Shown piece after piece: positions 38,150 to 48,200 of a DNA stretch of 64,000 nt; within the stretch, counting starts at the first letter, position 1; each line of letters starts with the position of its first letter. The translations under genes were made by a program, and so were the position numbers. This stretch comes from Secundilactobacillus odoratitofui DSM 19909 = JCM 15043 (GTDB lineage Bacteria; Bacillota; Bacilli; Lactobacillales; Lactobacillaceae): assembly GCF_001434895.1 (NCBI RefSeq), contig NZ_AZEE01000004.1:1-64000 (forward strand), read 5' to 3'. The notes below the pieces were generated by a model, which was not told the DNA's origin, did not search any database, and was given only the letters and a program-made list of their open reading frames with translations.

Positions 38150-39910
38150 ATGACAAAAATGATGGCAGGACAAGCATTAGTTAAAGTTTTGGAAGAGTGG
38201 GACGTTGACCACATCTACGGTATTCCAGGCGGTTCAATTAACCACACTGTAGAAGGGTTGTATCTTGAACAGGACAAGATGAAGTACATTCAAGTCCGTC
38301 ATGAAGAAGTTGGTGCGATTGCAGCTTCAGCTGACGCAAAGTTTACCGGTAAAATTGGGGTAGCCTTTGGTTCAGCCGGTCCTGGGGCCACTCACCTCTT
38401 TAACGGCTTATATGATGCCAAGATGGATCATGTACCCGTGCTCGCAATCGTCGGTCAAGTTGGTCAACCCGTTATGAACACCAACTTCTTCCAGGAAATG
38501 GACGAAACCCCAATGTTCGCTGATGTAGCGGTTTATAACCGAACCGTCACAACTGCGGAACAGATTCCATACGTCATTAACGAAGCGATTCGTGAAGCTT
38601 ATCGTCAAAGTGGCGTTGCGGTGGTTGTTCTGCCCGAAGATCTGACAACTCAAGAAATTGATTACGTGCCTGCTAAGACACCAAAAGTAGTTGCGGATAA
38701 CTTCAAACAAACGGTTGATCCTAAAGCCATTAAAGACAGCCTCGAAATGATTAAAGCAGCTAAACATCCATTGATTTACGCTGGTCGTGGATTGTTGGGT
38801 GCACGTCAAGAGCTGACTAAGTTCTCAGAACAATTCAACATCCCAGTTATGAATACGGTACCGGCAACCGGCGTGATTTCAACTGATCATCCAAACTTCA
38901 TCGGGACGTTTGGCCGATTAGGCACCAAATCGGGGTTTGAGGCGCTTCAGCATGCTGATTTAATCATCTTCTTAGCCTCAGAATTTCCATTTGCAAACTT
39001 CTGGCCAAAGGACTTGAAGATTATTCAAGTTAACACCAATCCGTTTGATATCGGTAAAACAGTTGATGTTGATTACGCAGTGATTGCTGATGCCAAAGCT
39101 TACTTGACGGATATGATTGCAACCGGTGAAAGTCGGCCTGCTGATACTTGGCTAAAGACTAATCAAACTAACAAGGCAAACTGGGACAAGTGGCTTGACG
39201 AACAGGCGAATGATACCAAGGATGGTCTAAATGCGGAAGCAGTGACCAAGAAGATTGCTGAGTTGGCTGGTCCTAATGATACCTACGCCGTTGATACTGG
39301 GAACGTTTCTGAATGGGGTGTTCGTGGCTTACCAATGAATCAGAATCAACGATTTGCTATTTCTGGCTTATTTGCCACGATGGGCTTTGGCCTTCCTGGT
39401 GGTCTGGCTGGTGCGCTTAGTGTGCCAGATGCGCAAGCTTGGTCACTCTCTGGTGATGGTGGCTTTGCCATGGTTGCACCGGATATCATTACGGAAGCCC
39501 GTTACGAACTACCAGTCATCAACGTGGTCTTCTCAAACAGTCGGTTTGGGTTTATCTACTACGAACAAGCTGAAACTAAGCAGCACTTCTATGGTGTTGA
39601 TTTGACGGATGCTGACTGGGCGAAGGTTGCTGAAGGTTTGGGTGGTATCGGCTTTACGGTTCGCAATCAAGCAGATCTTGACGACGTGTTCGCCAAGGTC
39701 AAAGAGTTGCAGGCTAACGGCAACAAGAAGCCAATCGTGATCAACGCGTACATTAAGCCAGACGATCCAATTGCAACGGCCTTCATGCCATTAGATGAAA
39801 AATTGTATGGTGCTGATACGGTTAAAGCCTACGCCGAAAAGTATCATATCGATCCAAAGACACAGCCATCACTTGGTGAACTTTTACGGGCACAGGGTGA
39901 TGAGCAGTAA
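38150..39910 (+). CDS. pox: Pyruvate oxidase (ThDP/FAD)
   Basis: A 586-residue enzyme that converts pyruvate, phosphate and O2 to acetyl-phosphate, CO2 and H2O2, as in aerobic lactobacilli. The N-terminal PYR domain has DHIYGIPGGSINHTVEGL, RHEEVGAIAASADAK (active-site Glu) and FGSAGPGATHLFNGLYDA. The C-terminal ThDP motif is SGDGGFAMVAPDIITEARYELPVINVVFSN. It resembles POX more than acetolactate synthase in its opening and its glycine-rich blocks. ATG 38150 has GAGGAG in front; an upstream in-frame start at 38087 overlaps the promoter region and is rejected. Confidence 0.9.
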   Translation: MTKMMAGQALVKVLEEWDVDHIYGIPGGSINHTVEGLYLEQDKMKYIQVRHEEVGAIAASADAKFTGKIGVAFGSAGPGATHLFNGLYDAKMDHVPVLAIVGQVGQPVMNTNFFQEMDETPMFADVAVYNRTVTTAEQIPYVINEAIREAYRQSGVAVVVLPEDLTTQEIDYVPAKTPKVVADNFKQTVDPKAIKDSLEMIKAAKHPLIYAGRGLLGARQELTKFSEQFNIPVMNTVPATGVISTDHPNFIGTFGRLGTKSGFEALQHADLIIFLASEFPFANFWPKDLKIIQVNTNPFDIGKTVDVDYAVIADAKAYLTDMIATGESRPADTWLKTNQTNKANWDKWLDEQANDTKDGLNAEAVTKKIAELAGPNDTYAVDTGNVSEWGVRGLPMNQNQRFAISGLFATMGFGLPGGLAGALSVPDAQAWSLSGDGGFAMVAPDIITEARYELPVINVVFSNSRFGFIYYEQAETKQHFYGVDLTDADWAKVAEGLGGIGFTVRNQADLDDVFAKVKELQANGNKKPIVINAYIKPDDPIATAFMPLDEKLYGADTVKAYAEKYHIDPKTQPSLGELLRAQGDEQ

Positions 39911-39949
39911 TTAAATTTGATTTTTAATCGCGGCATTTAAAAATATCTG

Positions 39950-39993
39950 AACGCGCTAACTGACCAGATTTGGGTGAGTTGGCGCGTTTTTTT
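39950..39993 (+). terminator. Terminator after pyruvate oxidase
   Basis: AACGCGCTAAC pairs with GTTGGCGCGTT (39978-39988), and a T7 run ends the hairpin. Confidence 0.88.
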
Positions 39994-40182
39994 GATGATT
40001 GGAATAATACGGATGAAATTCAAACGTCACAGTTACGCGCAACAAGAGACCACATTTACCAGTATTAGATATATTTCTTATCTGCATATCAAAGTTTTCT
40101 GTTACAAATGGTGAAATTGGGTTAAAAAAAGGTGCGAATCTGGTATGATACGAGTAAAGACTTAACCGGAGGAGGATCTGAG

Positions 40183-40377
40183 ATGGCAAAGTGGTTTAGT
40201 GGGGAACAACACCATTACATTGCGGGAAGCAACCTGCATGATCATGAACTGGACTATGGGGAGTTCTTTACGAATTATATTAAATCGAAGCAGAAGAATA
40301 TGGACCGTCAAAGACGCCAAGTTCAGCAGGTGTCTGATCACATTAAAAAAGAACAGCAACGTAACCTTGAACAATAA
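40183..40377 (+). CDS. Small hypothetical protein
   Basis: A 64-residue hydrophilic protein of unknown family. It begins MAKWFSGEQHHYIAGSNLHDHELDYGEFF-like and ends in a Gln/Lys/Arg-rich, probably helical tail. It is supported by a strong GGAGGAGG site 8 bases before ATG 40183 and by a strong terminator directly after. No membrane segment or signal peptide is present. Confidence 0.75.
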   Translation: MAKWFSGEQHHYIAGSNLHDHELDYGEFFTNYIKSKQKNMDRQRRQVQQVSDHIKKEQQRNLEQ

Positions 40378-40382
40378 GCACA

Positions 40383-40437
40383 AAAAATCGCCCGCATGTC
40401 TGATTGAAATTAACAATCAGACATGCGGGCGATTTTT
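40383..40437. terminator. Bidirectional terminator between the small ORF and the GGDEF gene
   Basis: A perfect 23-bp stem (40383-40405 with 40415-40437) ends in A5 and T5. It serves both convergent genes. Confidence 0.93.
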
Positions 40438-40453
40438 AGTTTAATCAGACGCA

Positions 40454-41605
40454 TTATTCATTATCGGCCTGTGCACGGACACAATTGCGGCCGTTTTGTT
40501 TGGCGGCGTAGAGGTTTCGGTCAGCCTTTTTATAAACGTCGTTAGCACTGTAATCACCAGCGCTAACGTGGGCTTGACCAATGGAGCAGGTGATGGTGAG
40601 GTTCGGATCAGCCTTTGGAAACCGTACCAGTTTTAAAAGCGTTAAGAAGCGTTCGCCAATTTGCATTGCTTGGGCGTGATTAAGCGGCGTTTGCGCAATA
40701 ATCGCAAACTCTTCACCGCCCAAACGGTAAGCCGTTGCGGGAAAAGGTAAGGTATCGGCGAAAGCGTCCAGTTCTAAGGCCAGTTGTTTTAACACGATGT
40801 TACCGCTTGGATGACCATAGGTGTCGTTGATCTGTTTAAAGTGATCAAGGTCACCTTCGAACACGGAGTATGGAACGCCATTTTGTTGAAATTCGGCAAA
40901 GCGTTTGTCTAATTCTTTATTGAAGGTCCCAAAATTATGAACGCCGGTAAGTTCGTCAATACTGGCTAATTCATGAATTTCATCCGTTCGCTGTCTGGTT
41001 AAACGCATCAATTGATCAAATTCTAGGCAGAGAACGGCCATGATACTTAACGCAATCAGTTGACGGAACCAAAACCAGTTGTCAGTGGTTAGGTGCATTT
41101 GGGCGACCATCGTCAGGATAGCGGCTGCAAAGATTGCAAAGACAGTATACTTTAACAGGCGATTGTGGATTAACCGAGTAGCGTTTGCCTGCGTGATATA
41201 AAGTGTTACACAGGCAATCAGAGTGGCAATCCCACCAAGGATGGTCAGTGGCGCGCCAAACGTCAAATAGTAAACAACGATTAACCCCGCATCCACAATT
41301 GCCTGCCAGCGTAGGCCAAGTTGTAGATTAAGCAAGTAGATGGTTAAGATCATCATGTTGAGGTAAGTCCAGTGGTAGCCGGTCTGAAGGTGAGTGTAGT
41401 AGGCATGATTGAGCATCTGAGCAAATAAGAAGGCCATAAAGCCAAAACCAGTTATGAGCGTGAGCAGTCGGCGATGCGCGAACACAAATGGTGTCGCTGT
41501 GCTGGCATTGAGCCAATAGAAAAATGAAGTTGCGCCAACCATGACGATAAAATTAGTGATGAGTGATAAGGTAAATGAGGTAAAAATTTCGGTGAAGGGC
41601 ATCAT
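40454..41605 (-). CDS. Membrane-bound diguanylate cyclase (GGDEF domain)
   Basis: A 383-residue protein. The N-terminal half (about 1-200) has roughly seven membrane helices without a recognisable sensor motif. A short linker leads to a GGDEF domain: ASIDELTGVHNFGTFNKEL, DLDHFKQINDTYGHPSGN and the intact active-site RLGGEEFAII. The metal- and GTP-binding residues look complete, so it should make c-di-GMP, which is rare in lactobacilli. An inhibitory RxxD site is not obvious. GGAGG precedes ATG 41605. An inverted repeat overlaps its promoter region. Confidence 0.9.
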   Translation of the reverse strand: MMPFTEIFTSFTLSLITNFIVMVGATSFFYWLNASTATPFVFAHRRLLTLITGFGFMAFLFAQMLNHAYYTHLQTGYHWTYLNMMILTIYLLNLQLGLRWQAIVDAGLIVVYYLTFGAPLTILGGIATLIACVTLYITQANATRLIHNRLLKYTVFAIFAAAILTMVAQMHLTTDNWFWFRQLIALSIMAVLCLEFDQLMRLTRQRTDEIHELASIDELTGVHNFGTFNKELDKRFAEFQQNGVPYSVFEGDLDHFKQINDTYGHPSGNIVLKQLALELDAFADTLPFPATAYRLGGEEFAIIAQTPLNHAQAMQIGERFLTLLKLVRFPKADPNLTITCSIGQAHVSAGDYSANDVYKKADRNLYAAKQNGRNCVRAQADNE

Positions 41606-41634
41606 TTTCCTCCATTAAAAAGTATATGTACACA

Positions 41635-41667
41635 GTCAAATGATGACCGGGATGATTATCATTTGAC
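41635..41667. promoter_or_regulatory. Operator-like inverted repeat upstream of the diguanylate cyclase
   Basis: Perfect 10-base arms, GTCAAATGAT and ATCATTTGAC, are separated by 13 bases. The right half also contains the 11-base palindrome ATGATTATCAT (41652-41662), similar to the core of Fur-family boxes. It ends 30 bases before the start codon. Confidence 0.5.
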
Positions 41668-41679
41668 CTAGCTTTGTTA

Positions 41680-41725
41680 AAATCGGTAACAGCAACCTTA
41701 CAAGTTAGGCTGCCGTTACCGATTT
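41680..41725 (-). terminator. Terminator after lepB
   Basis: AAATCGGTAAC pairs with GTTACCGATTT, with further inner pairing (GC, CCT/AGG), and T-rich flanks on the minus strand. Confidence 0.75.
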
Positions 41726-41736
41726 AAAGTTGCTGA

Positions 41737-42318
41737 TTAGTAACCCAAGCTATTGACGTTAGCGCGCTGAGTTTTCGTACCAGTCCACATTGGCACCTTA
41801 ACGACCCCAGCAATTTTACTCTTCTTTACAAAGCCCCAGTAGCGACTGTCGTTTGAGACGCTACGGTGGTCACCTAAGACGAAGTACTCACCCTTAGGTA
41901 CGACGGTGACGTGATTTCCCCAGCCATACTGCTTAGCCAGTGTCTGAAGCGTCCAGTTGTGTGACCCCGTCCCAGCAGTAGCCTCACTATTACTGATGAA
42001 GCTTTGGTTAACGACTTTATCGTTAACGTAGAGCTTGTTGTTGATGAAGGATACGGTATCACCTGGCAGACCAATGACTCGCTTAACGTAGTCAGTGCCG
42101 GCTGGTGCTTCGGGGTCTTCACCATGAGCGTCAAACACGATGACACTTAGGTGTTTGACTTTTGCTTGCTTAAACATCCAAATCCGTTCATTATTAGTAA
42201 GGTTGGGTTCCATTGAAGGGCCGTCCACCCGAACAGGCGAGAGGACGAAACTCTTGAGCAGGAACGCCAAAATCAAACCAATGACGACGGGGAGTATGAT
42301 TTCTTTAACGAATTTCAT
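41737..42318 (-). CDS. lepB: Signal peptidase I
   Basis: A 193-residue type I signal peptidase that cleaves secretory signal peptides outside the membrane. It has one N-terminal membrane anchor (VVIGLILAFLLKSFV), the catalytic Ser in DGPSMEPNL (box B), the catalytic Lys in YVKRVIGLPGDTV (box D) and GDHRSVSNDSRYWGFV (box E). GGAAGGG precedes the ATG. The two adhesins, the nuclease and the carboxypeptidase in this window would be among its substrates. Confidence 0.96.
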   Translation of the reverse strand: MKFVKEIILPVVIGLILAFLLKSFVLSPVRVDGPSMEPNLTNNERIWMFKQAKVKHLSVIVFDAHGEDPEAPAGTDYVKRVIGLPGDTVSFINNKLYVNDKVVNQSFISNSEATAGTGSHNWTLQTLAKQYGWGNHVTVVPKGEYFVLGDHRSVSNDSRYWGFVKKSKIAGVVKVPMWTGTKTQRANVNSLGY

Positions 42319-42521
42319 ATTGATATTTCCCTTCCCTCAACGTCACGTTGAGGTTTTTAATCTAATTAAAATACACCTTATCATACTCTCTTTAATCCAC
42401 CGGTAGCAACAATTCACACGGATTTAGTGTAATTGTTATCGGCGTGTTAAATAACTTTCGGTAGTTTTTCAGAAAATTCCCGTATGATGAAAGCAAACTT
42501 AGCTTAGAAAGGACGACAATA

Positions 42522-43688
42522 ATGTCTGAAACACATCATCGCCTCCGCTTCATTCTAATTTTGGGTACTTTAAGTGCTACTGGGCCATTATCTATTGACC
42601 TTTATTTACCAGCGTTACCGCAAATGATGCGGCAATTTCAAACCAACGCTTCCGCAATTCAACTGAGCTTAACGGCCTGCTTATTGGGTTTAGCGTTTGG
42701 TCAGTTGATTGCAGGGCCGTTGAGTGATCACTACGGTCGTAAGAAACCGTTGATGATCGGTTTTTTGGCTTTCGGCATTGCCTCATTTTTGATTGCGCTG
42801 ACGCATTCAATCGTCATGTTGATCATACTACGCTTTATTCAGGGTTTGGCGGGTGCCAGCGGTCAGGTACTGTCACGAGCGGTCGCGCGGGATTTATTTA
42901 GCGGCCACGCACTGACGAACTTTTATGCCGTTTTAAACGCCGTTAACGGCTTATTTCCCATCTTAGCACCGATTATTGGTGGTTACATGATCAAGTTTGT
43001 CCCTTGGCAAGGGGTCTTCGTGTTACTAGGTATTATCGGTGTGCTTCTAGTGGGCTTGATTATCGTCGGTATTCCAGAAACGCTCGCAACCAAGGATCGA
43101 TTAACGGGGCCCATTTTTAGTACGTTTAAGTCGTTTGGTGACCTCATGAAAGTGCCGGGCTTTACGCGCAATATCGCCATTACAGGTGTCGTTTACGGAT
43201 CATTGTTTAGCTATATCTCGGCTTCAACGTTTATCTATCAGCAATTGTTCCATTTGTCAGCCCAATCATTCAGCCTCATCTATGCACTTAACGGATTAGG
43301 CATCGTGATTGGCAGCGGGTTACCGAGTCGCTTAAATAATGTACCAGAAAAAAAGCAATTACGAGTGGGCTTAATGCTCGTCATTATTGATAGTTTAGCG
43401 TTGTTGGCAGGTTCACTGACACACTTCTCATTGCTTGTCGTTGCAACCCTATTATGGTTGTTGGTGCTTTGCATCGGCATGTTGTTAACGTTGACGACGT
43501 CAATCATTATGAATCAAACGGCCAAAAACGCTGGTAGTGCCTCTGCCTTAGTTGGGCTATCACAAAATGCATTTGGCGGCATATCGTCACCACTCGTTGG
43601 GCTGTTTGGTACTGCAAGTTATGCGCCAATGGCTGGCTTAGTTTTAATTTATGGGTTATCTGCGCTAGGGCTTTCTCGTACCAAGTAG
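42522..43688 (+). CDS. Bcr/CflA-type MFS drug exporter
   Basis: A 388-residue DHA1 exporter with about 12 membrane segments. Family signs are LGTLSATGPLSIDLYLPALPQM, the loop motif GPLSDHYGRKKPLMIG, and FIQGLAGASGQVLSRAVARDLF. It exports drugs by proton antiport in Bcr homologues; the substrate here is unknown. AAAGGACG precedes the ATG. pepC follows after 69 bases without a clear terminator, so read-through is possible. Confidence 0.92.
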   Translation: MSETHHRLRFILILGTLSATGPLSIDLYLPALPQMMRQFQTNASAIQLSLTACLLGLAFGQLIAGPLSDHYGRKKPLMIGFLAFGIASFLIALTHSIVMLIILRFIQGLAGASGQVLSRAVARDLFSGHALTNFYAVLNAVNGLFPILAPIIGGYMIKFVPWQGVFVLLGIIGVLLVGLIIVGIPETLATKDRLTGPIFSTFKSFGDLMKVPGFTRNIAITGVVYGSLFSYISASTFIYQQLFHLSAQSFSLIYALNGLGIVIGSGLPSRLNNVPEKKQLRVGLMLVIIDSLALLAGSLTHFSLLVVATLLWLLVLCIGMLLTLTTSIIMNQTAKNAGSASALVGLSQNAFGGISSPLVGLFGTASYAPMAGLVLIYGLSALGLSRTK

Positions 43689-43757
43689 TAGGTAATCCTT
43701 GCGAAAGCCGAGTTGGTAGCATAAGCTTTAGCTATGCAAATCAACAGGAGGTAGCAT

Positions 43758-45083
43758 ATGACAAATAAACCTTTAAAACTGACACGAACGGATTTTGAAA
43801 CCTATCATGAAGCGTTAGCCAAGCGGCCTGAAGCCGACGTCATCAGTCGGGCCGTCATGACAAATGGTGTTGATGCAGCGGCAACTGATCCGGCCGCTAA
43901 GGTGCGATTACACCGCGAGTTTTCGGTCGAATTACCCACTGATCAGGTCACAAACCAAAAGCAAAGTGGTCGTTGTTGGGAATTTTCTCTGCTGAACACA
44001 CTACGGCACCAGTTTGAGCAGACCCACCACGTTAAAAATTTTGAACTGTCTCAAAATTACCTGTTCTTCTGGGATAAGGTTGAGCGCGCCAACATGTTTT
44101 ATCAGCACATTATCGAAACAGCGGATAAGGGTCCCAATGACCGAGAAGTCGCCTTTTATTTGAAAATGGCTGGCGGAGATGGTGGTCAGTGGCCAATGGC
44201 AGCCGCATTAGTTCAAAAGTACGGTGTGATGCCAGCATACGCCATGCCTGAAACTTATAACAACGACCATACCAGTGCGTTTGCGTCGACCTTGGCACGT
44301 AAAATGCGTCACGATGCCGTAATTTTGCGGGATTTAGTGGCTCAGGGTGCGGATGAAGAGACGTTAACGGCCAAGCAGCGTGAAATGGTCGGGGAAGTTT
44401 ATCGGATGGCGGCATATTCATTCGGTGAGCCACCGGCAACGTTTGACTTGGAATACCGTGATAATGATAAGAAGTTGCACTATCAAGCGGATGTTACACC
44501 ACAGGATTTCTTTAAGGATGCCTTTTCAGTTGATTTAGATGATTACGTGGTGGTGACGAACTCACCAGATAAGCCTCTGAATGAGCTTTATCGCCTGGCA
44601 AGCCAAGAAAACATCGTGGGTGGCAAGCAGATTCAGTTTTTAAACGTCGAGATGCCGGTTCTGAAACAAACGGCGATTGCGCAACTACAAGATGGCGAGA
44701 CGGTCTGGTTTGGTAACGACGTGTTGCAGCAGATGAGTCGCGAACAGGGCTTTTTAGATGCTAAGTTATACCGGCGAGCAGCGTTATTTGGTATCGACTT
44801 AGAGATGAGCAAGGCGCAACGGTTTGCCTACCACGAAGCTGAAGTGACGCATGCGATGACGTTAACGGGCGTTAACCTGGTGAACGGGCAACCAAATCGC
44901 TGGAAGGTTGAAAATTCCTGGGGTGAAAAGAACGGTGAAAAAGGGTACTTCGTGATGAGTGACGACTGGATGGACCAGTTTGTATACGAAGTAGTCGTTC
45001 ACAAAAAGTACCTCACGGATGATCAGCGCGCTATTTTGGCCCATCAGCCAGTTGAATTGGCACCTTGGGATCCGTTGATGTAG
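43758..45083 (+). CDS. pepC: Aminopeptidase C (C1B cysteine peptidase)
   Basis: A 441-residue cytoplasmic bleomycin-hydrolase-type aminopeptidase that degrades imported peptides. The catalytic Cys is in QKQSGRCWEFSLLNTLRH (about residue 73), the His in EVTHAMTLTGV, and the Asn in WKVENSWGEKNGEKG. GGAGG precedes ATG 43758. It fits the peptide uptake suggested by the OppA-like protein, though the two are 37 kb apart. Confidence 0.96.
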   Translation: MTNKPLKLTRTDFETYHEALAKRPEADVISRAVMTNGVDAAATDPAAKVRLHREFSVELPTDQVTNQKQSGRCWEFSLLNTLRHQFEQTHHVKNFELSQNYLFFWDKVERANMFYQHIIETADKGPNDREVAFYLKMAGGDGGQWPMAAALVQKYGVMPAYAMPETYNNDHTSAFASTLARKMRHDAVILRDLVAQGADEETLTAKQREMVGEVYRMAAYSFGEPPATFDLEYRDNDKKLHYQADVTPQDFFKDAFSVDLDDYVVVTNSPDKPLNELYRLASQENIVGGKQIQFLNVEMPVLKQTAIAQLQDGETVWFGNDVLQQMSREQGFLDAKLYRRAALFGIDLEMSKAQRFAYHEAEVTHAMTLTGVNLVNGQPNRWKVENSWGEKNGEKGYFVMSDDWMDQFVYEVVVHKKYLTDDQRAILAHQPVELAPWDPLM

Positions 45084-45140
45084 ATGGCCCGAAGTAGCGA
45101 GAGATTACGATTTTAGAAGCATACCAGCACCAAGCAATCT

Positions 45141-45180
45141 AAAAAGAAGGTCAATTCACGAATGAATTGACCTTCTTTTT
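45141..45180. terminator. Bidirectional terminator between pepC and the second adhesin
   Basis: An 18-bp stem, AAAAAGAAGGTCAATTCA with its complement, and a four-base loop has A5 and T5 flanks. Confidence 0.93.
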
Positions 45181-45236
45181 GTAGATTCAGATATAAAATT
45201 ACGTACTAATCAAAATGTAATTCAATACCCTTTTGA

Positions 45237-48200
45237 CTATTCGTCACCTTTACGACGACGTTTTGCCAAACCTAGAATACCTAAAGCGCTTAGGAGACTC
45301 AAGCCCATAACGGCCATTGAGTTCTCATTAGCATCATTAGTTTGTGGCAATTTAGCCTTCGAGGTATTGGCATCAGTATGGTATTTGGCCATCCGAGTTG
45401 TTGCAGCGACGGCTTTAGCCTCTGATGAGGTGGTGGTGGTTTGTGCATTTACACGAGTGCCATCCGTTTCAGTACTGGTTGTTTCTGGTGCAACTGTTGT
45501 ACCAGGTTCAGTCGTAGTTGTCTCACCAGGTTTAGGGGTAGTCGTTGTGGTGCCCGTTGACCCCGTGGTGTTATCGCCAGAAGTTGACGTCGACGTGCCA
45601 CCGGTGGTTGAATCACCACTGGTTTCACCAGTAGTACCGCCCGTGGTATTGTCACCGGTAGTAGTACCACTGTTACCGTTATTACCACCGCCATTATCAG
45701 TTGATACAACTGTGTACTCGATGGTAGCAGTACTATTAGCTAATTGATCAGCACTTGTTGGTGCTGGGTTAGCGGCTGCAATACCGGTGCTAGTTGTGGT
45801 GTAGCCAGTGATAGTTGGTGCGGTAACTGCAGCATAACCATCTTGAGGAGTTGCAACCGTTTCACCAGTAACATCATCCGTAGAAACGTTCCAAGTAATC
45901 GTCTGGACAGTTGCCGGTTTCAAACTAGTTTGAGTGCCAGCAACTAGATAATTAATGGTCCGGGTAGTTGTTGCAGTGCTGTGTGTAATGTTGTGGGTCA
46001 AGTGGACCGTGATGGCTGAACCTGCTTCCGTAAACGTGTAGGCCACAGAACTTGCTTGATCAGCTGCCAACGTGTAACCCGTTGGTACTTTAACCGTGTA
46101 GGTCCCAGTTTCACCAATCGTACCAGTCAAGGTTTCAGCAGCACTGGCAATGGTCTTACCAGTAACATCATCGACGTAGCTAACTGGAATGCTCAATGCG
46201 TCGGCCGTGTAGTAGATAGCGGCACTGGTATCACTTGGTGCAGTTGTTGAAGCATCTGGGTTAACTGCAGCAACACTGGTAGTCGTTGGGGTGTAACCCG
46301 TAATAGAGGCAGCTTTGGTTGCGTTATAACCACCTTGTGGGGTGTAGATACTGTCACCAGTAACTGCATCGGTTGAAACGTTCCAAGTAAGTGATTGGGT
46401 CGTTGCTGGCGCTAAGGCAGTGGTCGTCCCTTTGAGGTAGTAGTTAACCGTTTGAGTCGTCGTAACCGTACTATGGTTAACAGCATGGGCAAGTTGAACG
46501 TTGATGACGTTCTTAGCAGCATCGGCGCTAAAGGTGTACGCAATGTCAGCAGCTTGGCCTTTAGCAAGAACGTAGCCTGCTGGCACGATGACGGTGATGC
46601 TACCTGATTCACCAGTCGCACCGTGAAGGGTAACTGAGGCGTTATTAACTTTTTCACTGTTAGTTGCATCGACATAGTTGATTGTGATGCTTTGCGGATC
46701 GGCAGTGTAGTAAATCGTCGCACTTGTGTCAGTTGGTGCGCTCGTTGATGCATCAGGTGTAACTGCTGCAACACTTGCGGTAGTTGGCGTGTAGCCAGCT
46801 ACTGTAGCTGCAGTTGTCGCTGCATAGGCACCCTGTGGCGTGTAGACAGTCTGGTTAGTCACTTTGTCAGTAGCCGCTTTCCATGAAATGGTCTGCGTCG
46901 TGGCAGGTGCTAAAGCAGTTGTAGTGCCAGTCAGTTGGTAATTGACCGTTTGAGTTGTATCCACGGTGCTGTAGCTAATCGCGTGTGTTAAGTGAACGGT
47001 AATCACGTTCTGAGCGGCGTCAGCGCTGAAGGTATAGTCGACGGTTGAAGGTTGACCCGTCGCCAGTTCGTAATTCGTTGGGACCTTGACCGTGTAAGTA
47101 CCGGTTTGATCTGTTGTACCGGTCAGAGTCGTGTTAGAACTGGCAATCGAATCACCGGTGACATCATCCACGTAGTTGACCTTAATAGTCTGATCGTTAG
47201 CCGTATAGTTCACCGTTAACGATTGTGGTGTTGGTGCAGTGGTTGAAGTGGCAAATGAGAAGCTGGACTCGTCTGGATCAGCTGTGTAACCAGCTACAGG
47301 TGGAATCGTTGCTGCCTCGCTGGTCGAAGCTGGTGTGTACGTGGTGATGCCAGTGACGTCATCAGTACTTGTCGTCCAGTTCATGGTCTGAGTATTATCG
47401 GTTAATGCCTTATCAGCTGGTAAGCCAGTGTAAGTCACTGTGTAAGTTGAACTAGCTGTACCAGCAGTTAGTGCGTGTACCAAGTGAATGGTGATTGTAT
47501 CATTGTCATTGGCAGTAAACGTGTGCGTACCAGTAGCACTTTGACCGTTTGCTAAAGCATAGTTCGTAGGAGCTTTAGCTTGCCAGTTAGCGATGCTGCC
47601 AGTAACGCCAGAAAGCGTTTGGGTATCGCCGACTTGTGCACCACCATTATCATCGTCGACAAACTTCACATCAACTGTCTGGGCATCAGCAACATAGTTT
47701 ACCGTGGCTGTTTGACTACCCGGATACGTCGTTGATGACGGTAGATTGAAGGAAGTTGACTCTTCTGTAGGAGTGTAACCGGCTACGGTAGGAGTATTAA
47801 CAACTGAGTAGTCAGGAACGGTTGCGTAAGTGGTGATCCCAGTTACTTCATCGGTCGAAGCCGTCCAAGTCACATCTTGTGAGACAGAGTAAACGGTATT
47901 GCCGTTGGCATCAACGGTTGAACTAGTCCAAGTGCCAGTTGATGATGGTGTCGGTGTTGGTGTCACGCCAGCAGGTAAGCCGGTATAGTTCACGGTGTTA
48001 GGAATTGTGTATTCTTCAGTTGAAACGGCGTGATCTAGGTAAACCGTGTAGACCGGCGACGTACTATCAGTATCGCCGAAGGTCAGGTCATAGGTAGCTG
48101 GGGTGCCGGATTTCAAAGTGTAGCTAGTCGGTGCAGTAATAGCAACGGTTGTTGTATCACCAGGAGTGCCCTTCACCTTTTGAGTCAAGACGGTTGAGCC

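Noticed and set aside
38150-39910. Acetolactate synthase instead of pyruvate oxidase
   Set aside because: Both share the ThDP fold, but the opening (VDHIYGIPGGSINHTVEGL) and glycine-rich blocks follow POX, and no alsD lies nearby.
45237-47700. Repeats of the second adhesin as a CRISPR or DNA satellite
   Set aside because: The periodicity of about 165 codons is explained by protein repeats; there are no short direct repeats with spacers anywhere in the window.
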